DNA from: Pseudovibrio sp. Tun.PSC04-5.I4
GTDB taxonomy: Bacteria; Pseudomonadota; Alphaproteobacteria; Rhizobiales; Stappiaceae
NCBI RefSeq assembly: GCF_900104145.1
Contig: NZ_FNLB01000007.1
Span: forward strand, 158,716-222,715
Length of the DNA stretch: 64,000 nt
Direction of reading: 5' to 3'
The translations under genes and the position numbers were made by a program. The notes beneath the pieces were generated by a model, which ran no database searches, had not been told where the DNA came from, and saw only the letters and a list, made by a program, of their open reading frames with translations. Below, piece by piece: positions 9,073-16,214 of the stretch. Each line of letters starts with the position of its first letter. Within the stretch, counting starts at the first letter, position 1.

Positions 9073-10122
9073 TTATTTTCCTTCACTTTCGAAATCAGCA
9101 ATCAATTTTTCAAGATGACTAGATAAATAGTCTGCGAACTCAGGTGCTACATCGCGCTTAATTGTTAAACGAAACATCTTTTCCGAGATCTGGACTTCGC
9201 CAAGATTACCACCGTTCTTCGCCTTAAGCTGTTTGGATATCTGCTTTGGTTTTTCTACCAGAGAGCTTTGTTCTAACAGTCCCAAAACCTCTTCAAATCG
9301 TTTTGGGCTGGAAGCACTATCAAATTCTATAGTCTCTAAGAGAGAATTCAATTCTGCGTTTAACTCGCCGCGTAATTGTCCAGCTGCAAAATAGGAAGCG
9401 AGCTTTTCCCAACGAGGCCGACCAACCCCTTTAGCCTTACCAATATTTTTGATTATTGATTCCGGTATGGCTTCAGTAATAGTTGCAAGCATTGATATGT
9501 AGTTTTTTGAACTTTTACCAATGGCAGAAATAACAACCCGTCGAGGGAAGTTCTTTCGAAGGTGACTTGCGAACAAAGCCATCTCTATAAAGGTGAGATC
9601 TTCGCGCTCGTTATTTTCTTTGCCTTGAGCAATAACAAGCTCTTCATCAGACATATTTCTGACGACAGCACGAACAGGAAAGCTGAGTTCTTGGCAGGCT
9701 CTATGACGGCGATGCCCAAAAGCGATTTGGTAACAACCGTCCTCAGTAGGGTGTGGGCGGACCAGAATAGGAAGTTGTTGGCCACTGCTCTCAATAGATT
9801 CCTTTAGAGATAGAAAATCTGGATCTTCCGAAAAATCAAACCGATCACGGATAAAGGAAGGCAAACATCTCTCAGACGGAATAACAACTATCTCATCCAC
9901 AACCATAGAAGATGTTTTATGTTCGCCCACGTTGATAAGTGCTTCAGAGAGTAATCCAAGTGGACTCGCTCCCTTTCGAGATGAACTAGCATCCGATTGT
10001 TTAGCTCCGGTGACACCGAGCGTATCTTGAGGGGAGGGCGCATTTTGGCGTGTAGGCCCACCCACCTTCTTAGTCGCCCAGATTGCTGCTAGTTTATCCT
10101 GCTGTTCTTTTCTCTTGCTCAT
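9073..10122 (-). CDS. repB: RepB plasmid partition protein (ParB family)
   Basis: RepB is the centromere-binding partner of RepA in segregation of repABC plasmids. The ATG at 10122 (MSKRKEQQDKL) is chosen because it overlaps the repA stop as ATGA; an in-frame codon lies 12 bases upstream. The N-terminal third is polar and variable. A ParB/Srx nuclease-like fold follows at about residues 75-180 with the motifs GQQLPILVRPH, FGHRRHRAC and EREDLTFIEMA. A helix-turn-helix region (RRVVISAIGKSSKNYISMLATI) comes next, then a C-terminal dimerisation part. At 349 residues the length is typical. The 16-bp parS site bound by such proteins was not found by eye. Confidence 0.94.
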   Translation of the reverse strand: MSKRKEQQDKLAAIWATKKVGGPTRQNAPSPQDTLGVTGAKQSDASSSRKGASPLGLLSEALINVGEHKTSSMVVDEIVVIPSERCLPSFIRDRFDFSEDPDFLSLKESIESSGQQLPILVRPHPTEDGCYQIAFGHRRHRACQELSFPVRAVVRNMSDEELVIAQGKENNEREDLTFIEMALFASHLRKNFPRRVVISAIGKSSKNYISMLATITEAIPESIIKNIGKAKGVGRPRWEKLASYFAAGQLRGELNAELNSLLETIEFDSASSPKRFEEVLGLLEQSSLVEKPKQISKQLKAKNGGNLGEVQISEKMFRLTIKRDVAPEFADYLSSHLEKLIADFESEGK

Positions 10123-11456
10123 GATCTCCCCCAACCCTTCTGAATAATTGCCTCTATCTCCGCATTAACGGCATTAAGAGATTCAGCGGCGCGGTCGTAG
10201 GTTTTTCCGTTGAATTTAGCGCGCTCGGCCTCGTAAACTGTCTGCTGATAAGTCCCTGCTTCCGTGATTGCAGAGCTGCGAACCAGAACATTGGTGAGCA
10301 CGTTCGACAGCTGGCTACGTAGCATGGCAACAACTTGCGCTTCTGGAGCGCTTGTTGTGTCATGGCGCGTAACCAAATAATGCAAGGTCTTATCTGTGAG
10401 GTACTCCGCACCCAAAGATCTTCTCACTGCATTTTCAAGGTCGCTTTGGTGTTGTTGAAATGAAGCCAAGTACTGAGCCATACTCTCACAATCAAGCCAA
10501 TGCGGATGAATTGTTACCAAGAGATGGTTTGCGGCGAAAATGGCAGCGTTTGAGAGATAGCCGAGGTTTGGCGCGGTATCACAGACGACAATATCATAGT
10601 CATCTGCCACATCAGTGAGCGCCATCTGCAACCGCATAAAATAAAACTTTTCAACGGTACTTGCTGTCAATTGCTTAGCAAGCTCTTGTTGTGTCGCCTG
10701 AATTTTCTCAAACTGATCATTGTTCAAATTTGGAGATTTAAGCCGAATATTTATTTGCTCAAGCTCTTCCGCTATTTGTCTCTCTATAAGCTTAGCTTCA
10801 GTTGCCACGCGCGGAGCATCATACTCCCAGTCTGAAACCCATCGACCTGAAGGCACCAGATCAATGTTTTCAAAATAAGTTTTTTGCGCGACTTCAGACA
10901 GACTTAGTGGATTGTCATAACGAAGGGCTGCATAGAGGCTTTCATCTTCCTCAAGATATTCAGGGACCTTCCCAAAAATACTCGAAGCTGAGGCCTGAGG
11001 ATCGAGATCAAGCATCAGAACTCGATACCCTTTAAGAGCCGCATATTGAGCAAAATGCGCAGAAGTCGTAGATTTCGCAGATCCGCCTTTAAAGTTCACA
11101 GCAGCAACTACTGCTAAGCCTTCGTTTTCCCGACGAACTGGATCGTAGGAAAAGCCCTTTTCAGTTTCCCAACCGGCCTTTACAGCAAGATGCTTTCTGA
11201 TTTGATTGATCTGACTAAGACTATAATTTCGTGAATTCGCTTTTCCATGTCGAATGAGTTCCAAATTGATCTCTTCGGCTGTCATAGCAAGGTAACGAGT
11301 TGTAACGCCTACCAAATTCGCGGCTTCGCTTGCAGAAAACAATCGAAGAGATTTCTTGGCTTGAGGAGGAAAGTGGATACTGGAAGTCGCTTCAATGGTA
11401 GCAGCTAAGCTGTTATAATCTTCTGCAACCTGCTTGGAGATTTCTGAAATTGTCAT
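10119..11456 (-). CDS. repA: RepA plasmid partition ATPase (ParA family)
   Basis: RepA is the Walker-type ATPase that moves repABC plasmids and represses its own operon. Residues about 1-125 contain an N-terminal helix-turn-helix DNA-binding region typical of RepA. The deviant Walker A motif is in NFKGGSAKSTTS (around residue 143), followed by LMLDLDPQAS (Walker A') and VVCDTAPNLGYLS (Walker B). The gene begins at 11456 and is first in the repABC operon. A promoter with TTGACA and a 17-base spacer lies upstream, with an inverted repeat over the start region. The length of 445 aa is slightly long but within the family. Confidence 0.95.
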   Translation of the reverse strand: MTISEISKQVAEDYNSLAATIEATSSIHFPPQAKKSLRLFSASEAANLVGVTTRYLAMTAEEINLELIRHGKANSRNYSLSQINQIRKHLAVKAGWETEKGFSYDPVRRENEGLAVVAAVNFKGGSAKSTTSAHFAQYAALKGYRVLMLDLDPQASASSIFGKVPEYLEEDESLYAALRYDNPLSLSEVAQKTYFENIDLVPSGRWVSDWEYDAPRVATEAKLIERQIAEELEQINIRLKSPNLNNDQFEKIQATQQELAKQLTASTVEKFYFMRLQMALTDVADDYDIVVCDTAPNLGYLSNAAIFAANHLLVTIHPHWLDCESMAQYLASFQQHQSDLENAVRRSLGAEYLTDKTLHYLVTRHDTTSAPEAQVVAMLRSQLSNVLTNVLVRSSAITEAGTYQQTVYEAERAKFNGKTYDRAAESLNAVNAEIEAIIQKGWGRS

Positions 11457-11463
11457 TTATCTC

Positions 11464-11533
11464 ATTTCCACCATATACCAAAAATGCACGAAATAGTGGA
11501 AATAGAAATATGCAGAGAACCCGATTCTGTCAA
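11464..11533 (-). promoter_or_regulatory. repABC promoter and likely RepA operator
   Basis: On the minus strand TTGACA (11528-11533) and TATTTC (11505-11510) are separated by 17 bases. An inverted repeat ATTTCCAC...GTGGAAAT (11464-11471 and 11496-11503) lies over the transcription start and leader, a position suited to autorepression by RepA. A second imperfect AT-rich inverted repeat (TTGGTTAAC...GTTAAC-like) lies just upstream near 11540-11560. Confidence 0.55.
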
Positions 11534-12192
11534 TTTGTTTTTGGTTAACGTAAATTAACAAATGTCCGATCCATTTTGCACTCAGCCGGAACCGACCACT
11601 TTTGGAGCTTCGGGCCAGCTGGGCTTTTTAGGAGAGTACAACAAAGCGTGGGGCAATTAGAGGTTTGTTCAGGATACGTGTAATTTTTTCCGAATATGCA
11701 TTAGGCTCGCTCTACCGTCCAGTAAAACCTATGGTTTTTTGAACTGAGCCCGTAGAGCGCTAATTTGCAAATCTCCTTAAGGTTTCAGTTCAGAAAAGTA
11801 GTTTCCTCAATCAAGGCCCAGTTCCCACGAACGTGTATTTTCGGCAGGATTTGTCAGCCTGCTTCAAAATGTTCCGAAACTTAAGAAAAACGGAACAAAA
11901 ATCTAGTCCTTTTCATTCAAAAGCTTACTTGTTCCATAAAACAGCACCGAAACACGTGATCTTGCTACGAAATAATGCCTTACAATATCAGAGCTTTAGG
12001 GGGCTTCTAAAAAATCCTGCCACTTTTGCATCTTCGTGGGAACTGGGCCAGCGCCAGAAATCATAACCGCATAGATGCCCTAAACTTAAATCTGGAACAT
12101 ATAGTTTTTGATTGGCAGCATGCTTTCGCACAAGCTTTTTCAGAAGCCGTTTTCAGCGGCTCTTCCGCTGTTAGTTAGTATTTGAAGTACGG
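11534..12192. other. repA upstream region, no gene recognised
   Basis: About 650 bases contain no credible gene; a 77-codon frame at 11833 lacks a start signal and family. The region holds a perfect 17-bp inverted repeat (11815-11831 and 12033-12049) and, inside it, a smaller one (TGTTCCG...CGGAACA near 11871-11897). These may be regulatory or the relic of a small mobile element. Confidence 0.45.
11815..12049. repeat. 235-bp segment bounded by perfect 17-bp inverted repeats
   Basis: GGCCCAGTTCCCACGAA at 11815-11831 is the exact reverse complement of 12033-12049. The enclosed 200 bases are non-coding. The shape resembles a miniature inverted-repeat element or a recombination/binding site, but no target duplication is evident. 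Confidence 0.6.
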
Positions 12193-12312
12193 CTCGTTAG
12201 AGCTGTGCCACATAAGGTTTATTACAAGAGTTTCTAAGTGTGAATGTGTTGTATTAGGTATGTGGCAGTCATTTTTGTCACCCTCGCATGACACTTTTTG
12301 TTTTTAGATTAA
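12193..12312. repeat. Diverged copy of the internal repC (oriV-like) segment
   Basis: The sequence around 12237-12312 matches repC positions 8140-8211 at most bases with two small gaps; shared strings include ATGTGTTGTATTAG and CATTTTTGTCACCC. The similarity extends weakly to CTCGTTAGAG on the left (12193 versus 8099). Similarity stops on both sides, so no second repC gene is present. It is either a relic of another repABC plasmid or a second copy of the origin segment. Confidence 0.65.
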
Positions 12313-12533
12313 GTTTGGGCATCCACACAAACCCTACAAAGAGGTAACACTATTCGTTAACGAGGTGATTGTTCCCAGTATTCAACGCCTCTTCAATCTT
12401 TGCTTCCAGAACCTCCCGGTTCGTCGTTCCTGCGTAGGTTTTGTGGCTTACAAAATCGGTTTGAAGTTCACCCTCAAGTTGTGCCCGACAAGCAGATCAA
12501 AACCTTCCGCACGGTTTTCTTTCGATTTCATAA

Positions 12534-12692
12534 TTATCGAGCAGCCTTGTTGAGCAGGCCCTGCAATCGCTGGCCATCTGCTGAAGATACCACAGAAAAA
12601 TCATACTGCTTCGCGGTTCCTGGATTCATGAGTATTCCAGTCCAGCCTAAGACCTCAAAGAGATGACTCAGGTTTTTTAGACAGGTAGTATA
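12534..12692 (-). pseudogene. Unrecognised gene remnant
   Basis: A minus-strand frame ending at 12534 encodes a coding-like stretch of about 40 residues (contains GWTGILMNPGTAKQYDFSVV) preceded by junction sequence with an IS3 end. Upstream stops and frame changes continue the coding-like character to about 12380. The family is not recognised. Its 5' part was lost at the IS3 boundary near 12693. Confidence 0.3.
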
Positions 12693-12812
12693 AGTGGATT
12701 TAGCTCCTGAAACTGGCATGATGCGACCAACAGGAGAACACCATGAGCAGACGTCCCCGTCGGAACCATAGGCCGGCTTTTAAAGCGAAAGTGGCGCTTG
12801 CTGCTATTCGCG
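12693..12812 (+). pseudogene. IS3-family left end and orfA start, cut by IS256
   Basis: From the ATG at 12743, with AGGAG eight bases upstream, 23 codons (MSRRPRRNHRPAFKAKVALA and on) match the start of IS3-family OrfA proteins. The frame then ends at the IS256 boundary at 12813. The presumed IS3 left end is near 12693. The rest of this IS3 element is not found on the far side of the IS256 copy. Confidence 0.7.
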
Positions 12813-14195
12813 GAGCTAACCGCAAAAGTTGGTGATGGGTTTCACGCGGCGTGATTTTGGTTTGCATCACTCTCGATGCCATTTTTGAAGATGACACCCT
12901 GTATTATCTTAGGCAATTGATTTTTGCCTCTCAATTTCTGCCAGCGCTTCTCCGCTGCCTTGATCAGCATGAAGACCATTGGCATTGCAGTATCCCGGGA
13001 GAGGCAGTTCTTGGTCTGCCTTGTTCTGTGGCGCACAGTCGCAAAGGTTGATTCAATTGGATTGGTGGTTCTGATATGCCCCCAATGCTCAGCAGGAAAG
13101 TCATAAAAAGCCAACAGTTCGATCCTATCCTTGGCAAGGCATTGCGTGGCTTTGGGGTATTTGGCCTCAAATTTCTCTATGAAAAGATCAAAAGCCGTCT
13201 CAGCATCTACGCGGTTCTCTGCCATCCAGATATCCTGTAGATCTTTCTTTGCTTTGGCCTGCAAGGATTTAGGCATTTTGCTTAAGACATTCATTGTCTT
13301 GTGGACCCAGCAGCGTTGAGCTTTTGTTGTGCTAAAGACTTCCCGCAATGCCGCCCAGAAACCCAGAGCACCATCACCGACAGCCAACTTCGGTTCGATC
13401 TGCAAGCCGCGAGCTTTGAGAGCAAGCAGTAGCTCCCGCCAGCTCTGAGTATCTTCCCGGTAGCCATCATCAAAGCCAATCAGCTCTTTCTTGCCTTCCG
13501 GTGTTGCCCCGATCAACACCAGAATACAGCGACTTTCCCGTTCTCCCCGGGCTTTCAGATAGATGCCATCTGCCCACATATAAACGTAGTTGCGCGCTGA
13601 CAGGTCTCTGGTTTTCCACTCTTCCCATAAAGATCGCCAGCTTTTGACAAGGCCGCGGATGACATCCGGTGAAAGGTTGGGGGCATCAACACCCAACAAA
13701 GCACTCAAAGCTTGCTGAACATTATTGGTAGAAACCCCACGCAAATAGAGCGCTGGGATCAATTCATCAAGACTGGTTGAACGGCGCAGATAATTAGGTA
13801 ACAGATTGGAATGGTAATGAATTTTCTCTTCTGCATTCTCATCTCGATCCCGGATCCGAGGTTTGCTGACCGTGACTGGCCCAACGCCAGTCTGGACCTG
13901 TCGCTCTGGCAAATGCCCATGCCGAACCACCCGCTGACGGCCATCTGGTAATTTTAAGTCCGAGTAAAGCGAAAGCACGCTCATGACTTCACTCTCAATG
14001 GCCGCTCGCAAAAGTTGCTGTGCACCCGAACGCAAAACTTCCGTAAGTGCATCTTGAAATTCCCCTGGCTGCACAAGCGGGATAACACTATCATCTGTCA
14101 TAGGCGTATCAGCTCCTCTGGAGTCAAAAGCAAGCCTCAATCACTTGCTATGATACGCCGCAATTCACTCCGTCACCAAGATTCACCGTTAGCTC
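12813..14195 (-). mobile_element. Complete IS256-family element, copy 2
   Basis: The 1383-bp element is bounded by imperfect inverted repeats beginning GAGCTAACCGCAAAAGTTGG on one side and, read from the other end, AGCTAACGGTGAATCTTGG. It is nearly identical to copy 3 (34724-36106) and to the fragment at 1-557. The two flanks belong to unrelated interrupted genes (IS3 orfA on the left, a Tn3 passenger gene on the right) and show no 8-9 bp target duplication, so the junctions arose by recombination or deletion between copies. Confidence 0.9.
12842..14140 (-). CDS. IS256-family transposase
   Basis: This 432-residue transposase mediates copy-out/paste-in movement of IS256-type elements. The three acidic catalytic residues are visible: aspartate in MWADGIYLKARG, aspartate in LAVGDGALGFW, and glutamate in TTNPIESTFATVRHR. 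The Mutator-type N-terminal part has the typical PQVQ-like RQVQTGVGPVTVSKPRIRDR stretch. The length is typical and no defect is seen. It differs from copy 3 by only a few residues. Confidence 0.94.
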   Translation of the reverse strand: MRLAFDSRGADTPMTDDSVIPLVQPGEFQDALTEVLRSGAQQLLRAAIESEVMSVLSLYSDLKLPDGRQRVVRHGHLPERQVQTGVGPVTVSKPRIRDRDENAEEKIHYHSNLLPNYLRRSTSLDELIPALYLRGVSTNNVQQALSALLGVDAPNLSPDVIRGLVKSWRSLWEEWKTRDLSARNYVYMWADGIYLKARGERESRCILVLIGATPEGKKELIGFDDGYREDTQSWRELLLALKARGLQIEPKLAVGDGALGFWAALREVFSTTKAQRCWVHKTMNVLSKMPKSLQAKAKKDLQDIWMAENRVDAETAFDLFIEKFEAKYPKATQCLAKDRIELLAFYDFPAEHWGHIRTTNPIESTFATVRHRTRQTKNCLSRDTAMPMVFMLIKAAEKRWQKLRGKNQLPKIIQGVIFKNGIESDANQNHAA

Positions 14196-14482
14196 TAAAG
14201 GTTCCGGTGGCAGAGGGCCAGGATGAGGATTTAGACAAAGAACTCTTTGAACTTCTGTGTTCGCGATATGGCTTAAAGAAGGAAAACTACGGCGAGATAT
14301 TTAGTGATGGGGAAGAGCGTTTCCGCATTGCTGGCCTGGATACTAGGCGTCCCAAATACCCGATCTCAGCGAAACGGATCTCTGATGGGCGACTATTTAA
14401 GTTCTCGCCCGAACAGGTTCGCGTGCTGCTTCAATCAATCGCTAAAGTTCGCTGATTGTTCCTCAAGATGGCCAAATATGCA
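14196..14482 (+). pseudogene. Tn3-family transposon remnant: passenger gene 3' part and inner TIR
   Basis: From the IS256 boundary an open frame to 14455 encodes 85 residues identical to the C-terminal part of the passenger protein of the intact Tn3 element (45616-46047). Directly after the stop comes the inner 26 bases of that transposon's terminal repeat (GTTCCTCAAGATGGCC...), ending at 14482 where the IS1111-group element begins. The outer 19 bases of the repeat resume at 15851. This remnant is therefore one end of a second copy of the transposon. Confidence 0.9.
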
Positions 14483-14499
14483 TGTGTGGATGCTCCCGG

Positions 14500-14720
14500 T
14501 TTTGCAAGTGCCAATTTACTATCTGGAACAGGTTGATCAGGTGCAGTCATGTGTAAGGCCTCTGGATGTAGATGAACACCTACGGGCCGGTATGGAATAC
14601 GCAAGAATAAGGTCCTAATCAGCTATGCGAACTCTGAGGTTCGATGCATATTTGCGGTTTACCTTCACTCGGTATTGGTGATCGTTGTTCCTTACAGCTT
14701 TTGACCTTCTTGCATTGCCC
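14500..14720 (-). ncRNA. Candidate bridge RNA/seekRNA of the IS1111-group element
   Basis: IS1111-group elements carry their guide RNA gene in the 3' non-coding part, on the transposase strand. Here that part contains a 5-bp hairpin (14628-14632 with 14639-14643) flanked by two target-matching stretches. In RNA sense these are CAAATATGCA (complement of 14645-14654), identical to one strand left of the insertion point, and CATAGCTG (complement of 14620-14627), identical to the opposite strand on the right. A third stretch, ACACATGA (complement of 14547-14554), matches across the joined ends of the circularised element and may belong to the donor loop. The exact RNA ends are unknown. Confidence 0.7.
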
Positions 14721-14737
14721 TTGACTAGTCTTGATTC

Positions 14738-15769
14738 CTAGCAGGCAATTCGTTGCGGTTGCTCTATGTAATCCTGTTCCTTCACAATCATTGCCCACAG
14801 GGCCCGTGCCATTTTATTGGCGATGGCTACAGCCGCCACAAGTCGGGGTTTTCGATCCAAAAGAGCCTCAAGCCACTTGTTTCGAAGCTTTCCAGGTCGA
14901 AGCGTGGCGTTGATCAGGGACATGGCACCATTGATCAGAAGCCTTCGGATATCTTGCTGTCCCATCTTCGAAATTCTTCCTAAGCGCGCCTTGCCTCCGG
15001 TTGAATGTTGTTTGGGAACCAAGCCCAACCAGCTCGCAAAATCACGCCCGGACCCAAAGCTGTCCAACGACGGCGCAAATGCCTGAATGGCAGCAGCGGT
15101 CATGGGACCGACACCTGGCATCGTTTGTAAGCGTTTCGTCAACCGGTCCTGTCGAGTTCTGAGTTTTATCTTCTTCTCAAGCACTGTGATTTTGGTCGTA
15201 CACTCCGCTATGCCCGCAACATAGAGACCCATGATCTCCAAAACATCATCGGGTAAAGATGTTTTTGCAGAATGGGCTGCTGCGATAAGTGCTTTAAATG
15301 CCTCGGTTCCTTTTGCTGAAACAATACCGAATTCAGCCAGATGTGCCCTTAAGGAATTCATTAATTGAGTGCGCTGTCGAACCAGTAGATCACGGCTCCT
15401 GAATACCGTTCCCAATCCCTGCTGGTCTGCAGATTTCACAGCGACAAACCGCATCGTGGGACGTACTGCCGCTTCGGCAATGGCTTCAGCATCATTGGTA
15501 TCGTTCTTCTGCCGTTTCACAAATGGCTTAACGTAGACAGGTGGAATTAATTTCACTTCATGTCCGAGCTTGGCTATCTCCCGGCCCCAGAAGTGAGCAG
15601 TCGCGCACGCTTCCATTGCCACTGTGCATTTATCCCATTTTGAAAGAAATTCGAGAACTCTGCTGCGGCTAAGCTTTTTCCGGAAAATGACGGTTCCGTC
15701 CCTCCCAGCACCGTGCAAATGAAAAACTGTTTTAGCCAGATCAATCCCGATAAAATGAACCTCACCCAT
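14738..15769 (-). CDS. IS110-family (IS1111 group) recombinase/transposase
   Basis: This 343-residue DEDD recombinase catalyses guide-RNA-directed excision and insertion. The start at 15769 (MGEVHFIGIDLAKTVF) is chosen for the GGGGA ribosome site just upstream; the open frame extends 12 codons further. Catalytic acidic residues are seen in GIDLAK, MEACATAHFWG and KNDTNDAEAIAEA. The C-terminal half has the transposase_20 region MPGVGPMTAAAI, the serine-containing FGSGRDFASWLGLVPKQHSTGG stretch (the catalytic serine is expected in this half) and LGRISKMG. The length is normal and there is no disruption, so the element may be active. Confidence 0.94.
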   Translation of the reverse strand: MGEVHFIGIDLAKTVFHLHGAGRDGTVIFRKKLSRSRVLEFLSKWDKCTVAMEACATAHFWGREIAKLGHEVKLIPPVYVKPFVKRQKNDTNDAEAIAEAAVRPTMRFVAVKSADQQGLGTVFRSRDLLVRQRTQLMNSLRAHLAEFGIVSAKGTEAFKALIAAAHSAKTSLPDDVLEIMGLYVAGIAECTTKITVLEKKIKLRTRQDRLTKRLQTMPGVGPMTAAAIQAFAPSLDSFGSGRDFASWLGLVPKQHSTGGKARLGRISKMGQQDIRRLLINGAMSLINATLRPGKLRNKWLEALLDRKPRLVAAVAIANKMARALWAMIVKEQDYIEQPQRIAC

Positions 15770-15850
15770 GAGATCCCCCTTCCTTGCTGACGTCATCAAC
15801 ATCACTATGGCATGCTTAGATGCCCGGTAGAGGGAGCATCCACTCCATCA

Positions 15851-15869
15851 GCTATGTGCCCATTGGGCC
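15851..15869 (+). repeat. Outer part of the interrupted Tn3 terminal repeat
   Basis: GCTATGTGCCCATTGGGCC matches the outer 19 bases of the transposon end at 49718-49736. It is separated from the inner part (ending 14482) by the IS1111-group element. Confidence 0.9.
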
Positions 15870-15894
15870 CGTAGGGGTGGGGCATCCAACCCAT

Positions 15895-16090
15895 CAACGC
15901 CGATCGCCGGCCATATCCATAAACAGCCGTATTTCGTGCAGATCCTTGGCAAATCTGTAAGCCGTTGATCTGCCGATACCGAGCTACTTGGAAGCCTGAC
16001 CCGCAGTAAAACCACCCTCAATGAGCTTTTGCAGCGCCAAAACTGTCTCTTGTTCCAGCGCAGGGCGTCCTGAGCGAGTGGGTACGCTGA
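15895..16090 (-). pseudogene. Serine recombinase C-terminal helix-turn-helix, decayed
   Basis: Read on the minus strand, about 60 codons encode a resolvase-type tail with a helix-turn-helix (KLIEGGFTAGQASK, stop, LGIGRSTAYRF). A TAG stop interrupts it near 15988, and no start or catalytic domain is present. It lies just outside the Tn3 end and is probably a relic of a resolvase from another transposon. Family assignment rests on this motif only. Confidence 0.45.
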
Positions 16091-16214
16091 ACCCAACGAA
16101 CTCAAGTTTTATAAAACAACAGATATCTGGGTAACGCAAATTAGTGTTCCTGTGAGATTATGCCGACTAAATCGATAAAACGTACGCTCGTCCTTAATGT
16201 AAAGGACCACGGAA

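Larger units (their letters stand above)
14483..15850 (-). mobile_element. IS110-family (IS1111 group) element inserted in a Tn3 TIR
   Basis: The 1368-bp element has the hallmark of the IS1111 group: 12-bp sub-terminal inverted repeats GTGGATGCTCCC (14486-14497 and complement 15832-15843) set back 3 bp from one end (TGT) and 7 bp from the other (TCCATCA). The boundaries are fixed by comparison with the uninterrupted Tn3 terminal repeats at 45570-45615 and 49691-49736: insertion lies between ATATGCA and GCTATG with no target duplication. The transposase is on the minus strand, and a 255-bp non-coding part lies at its 3' side. Confidence 0.92.

Noticed and set aside
11536..11560. GTTAAC-containing inverted repeat upstream of repA considered as parS
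   Set aside because: It lacks the GC centre and arm sequence of repABC parS sites; an operator is as likely.
11833..12066. 77-codon plus-strand open frame
   Set aside because: It has no ribosome site or family and lies across the inverted-repeat segment.
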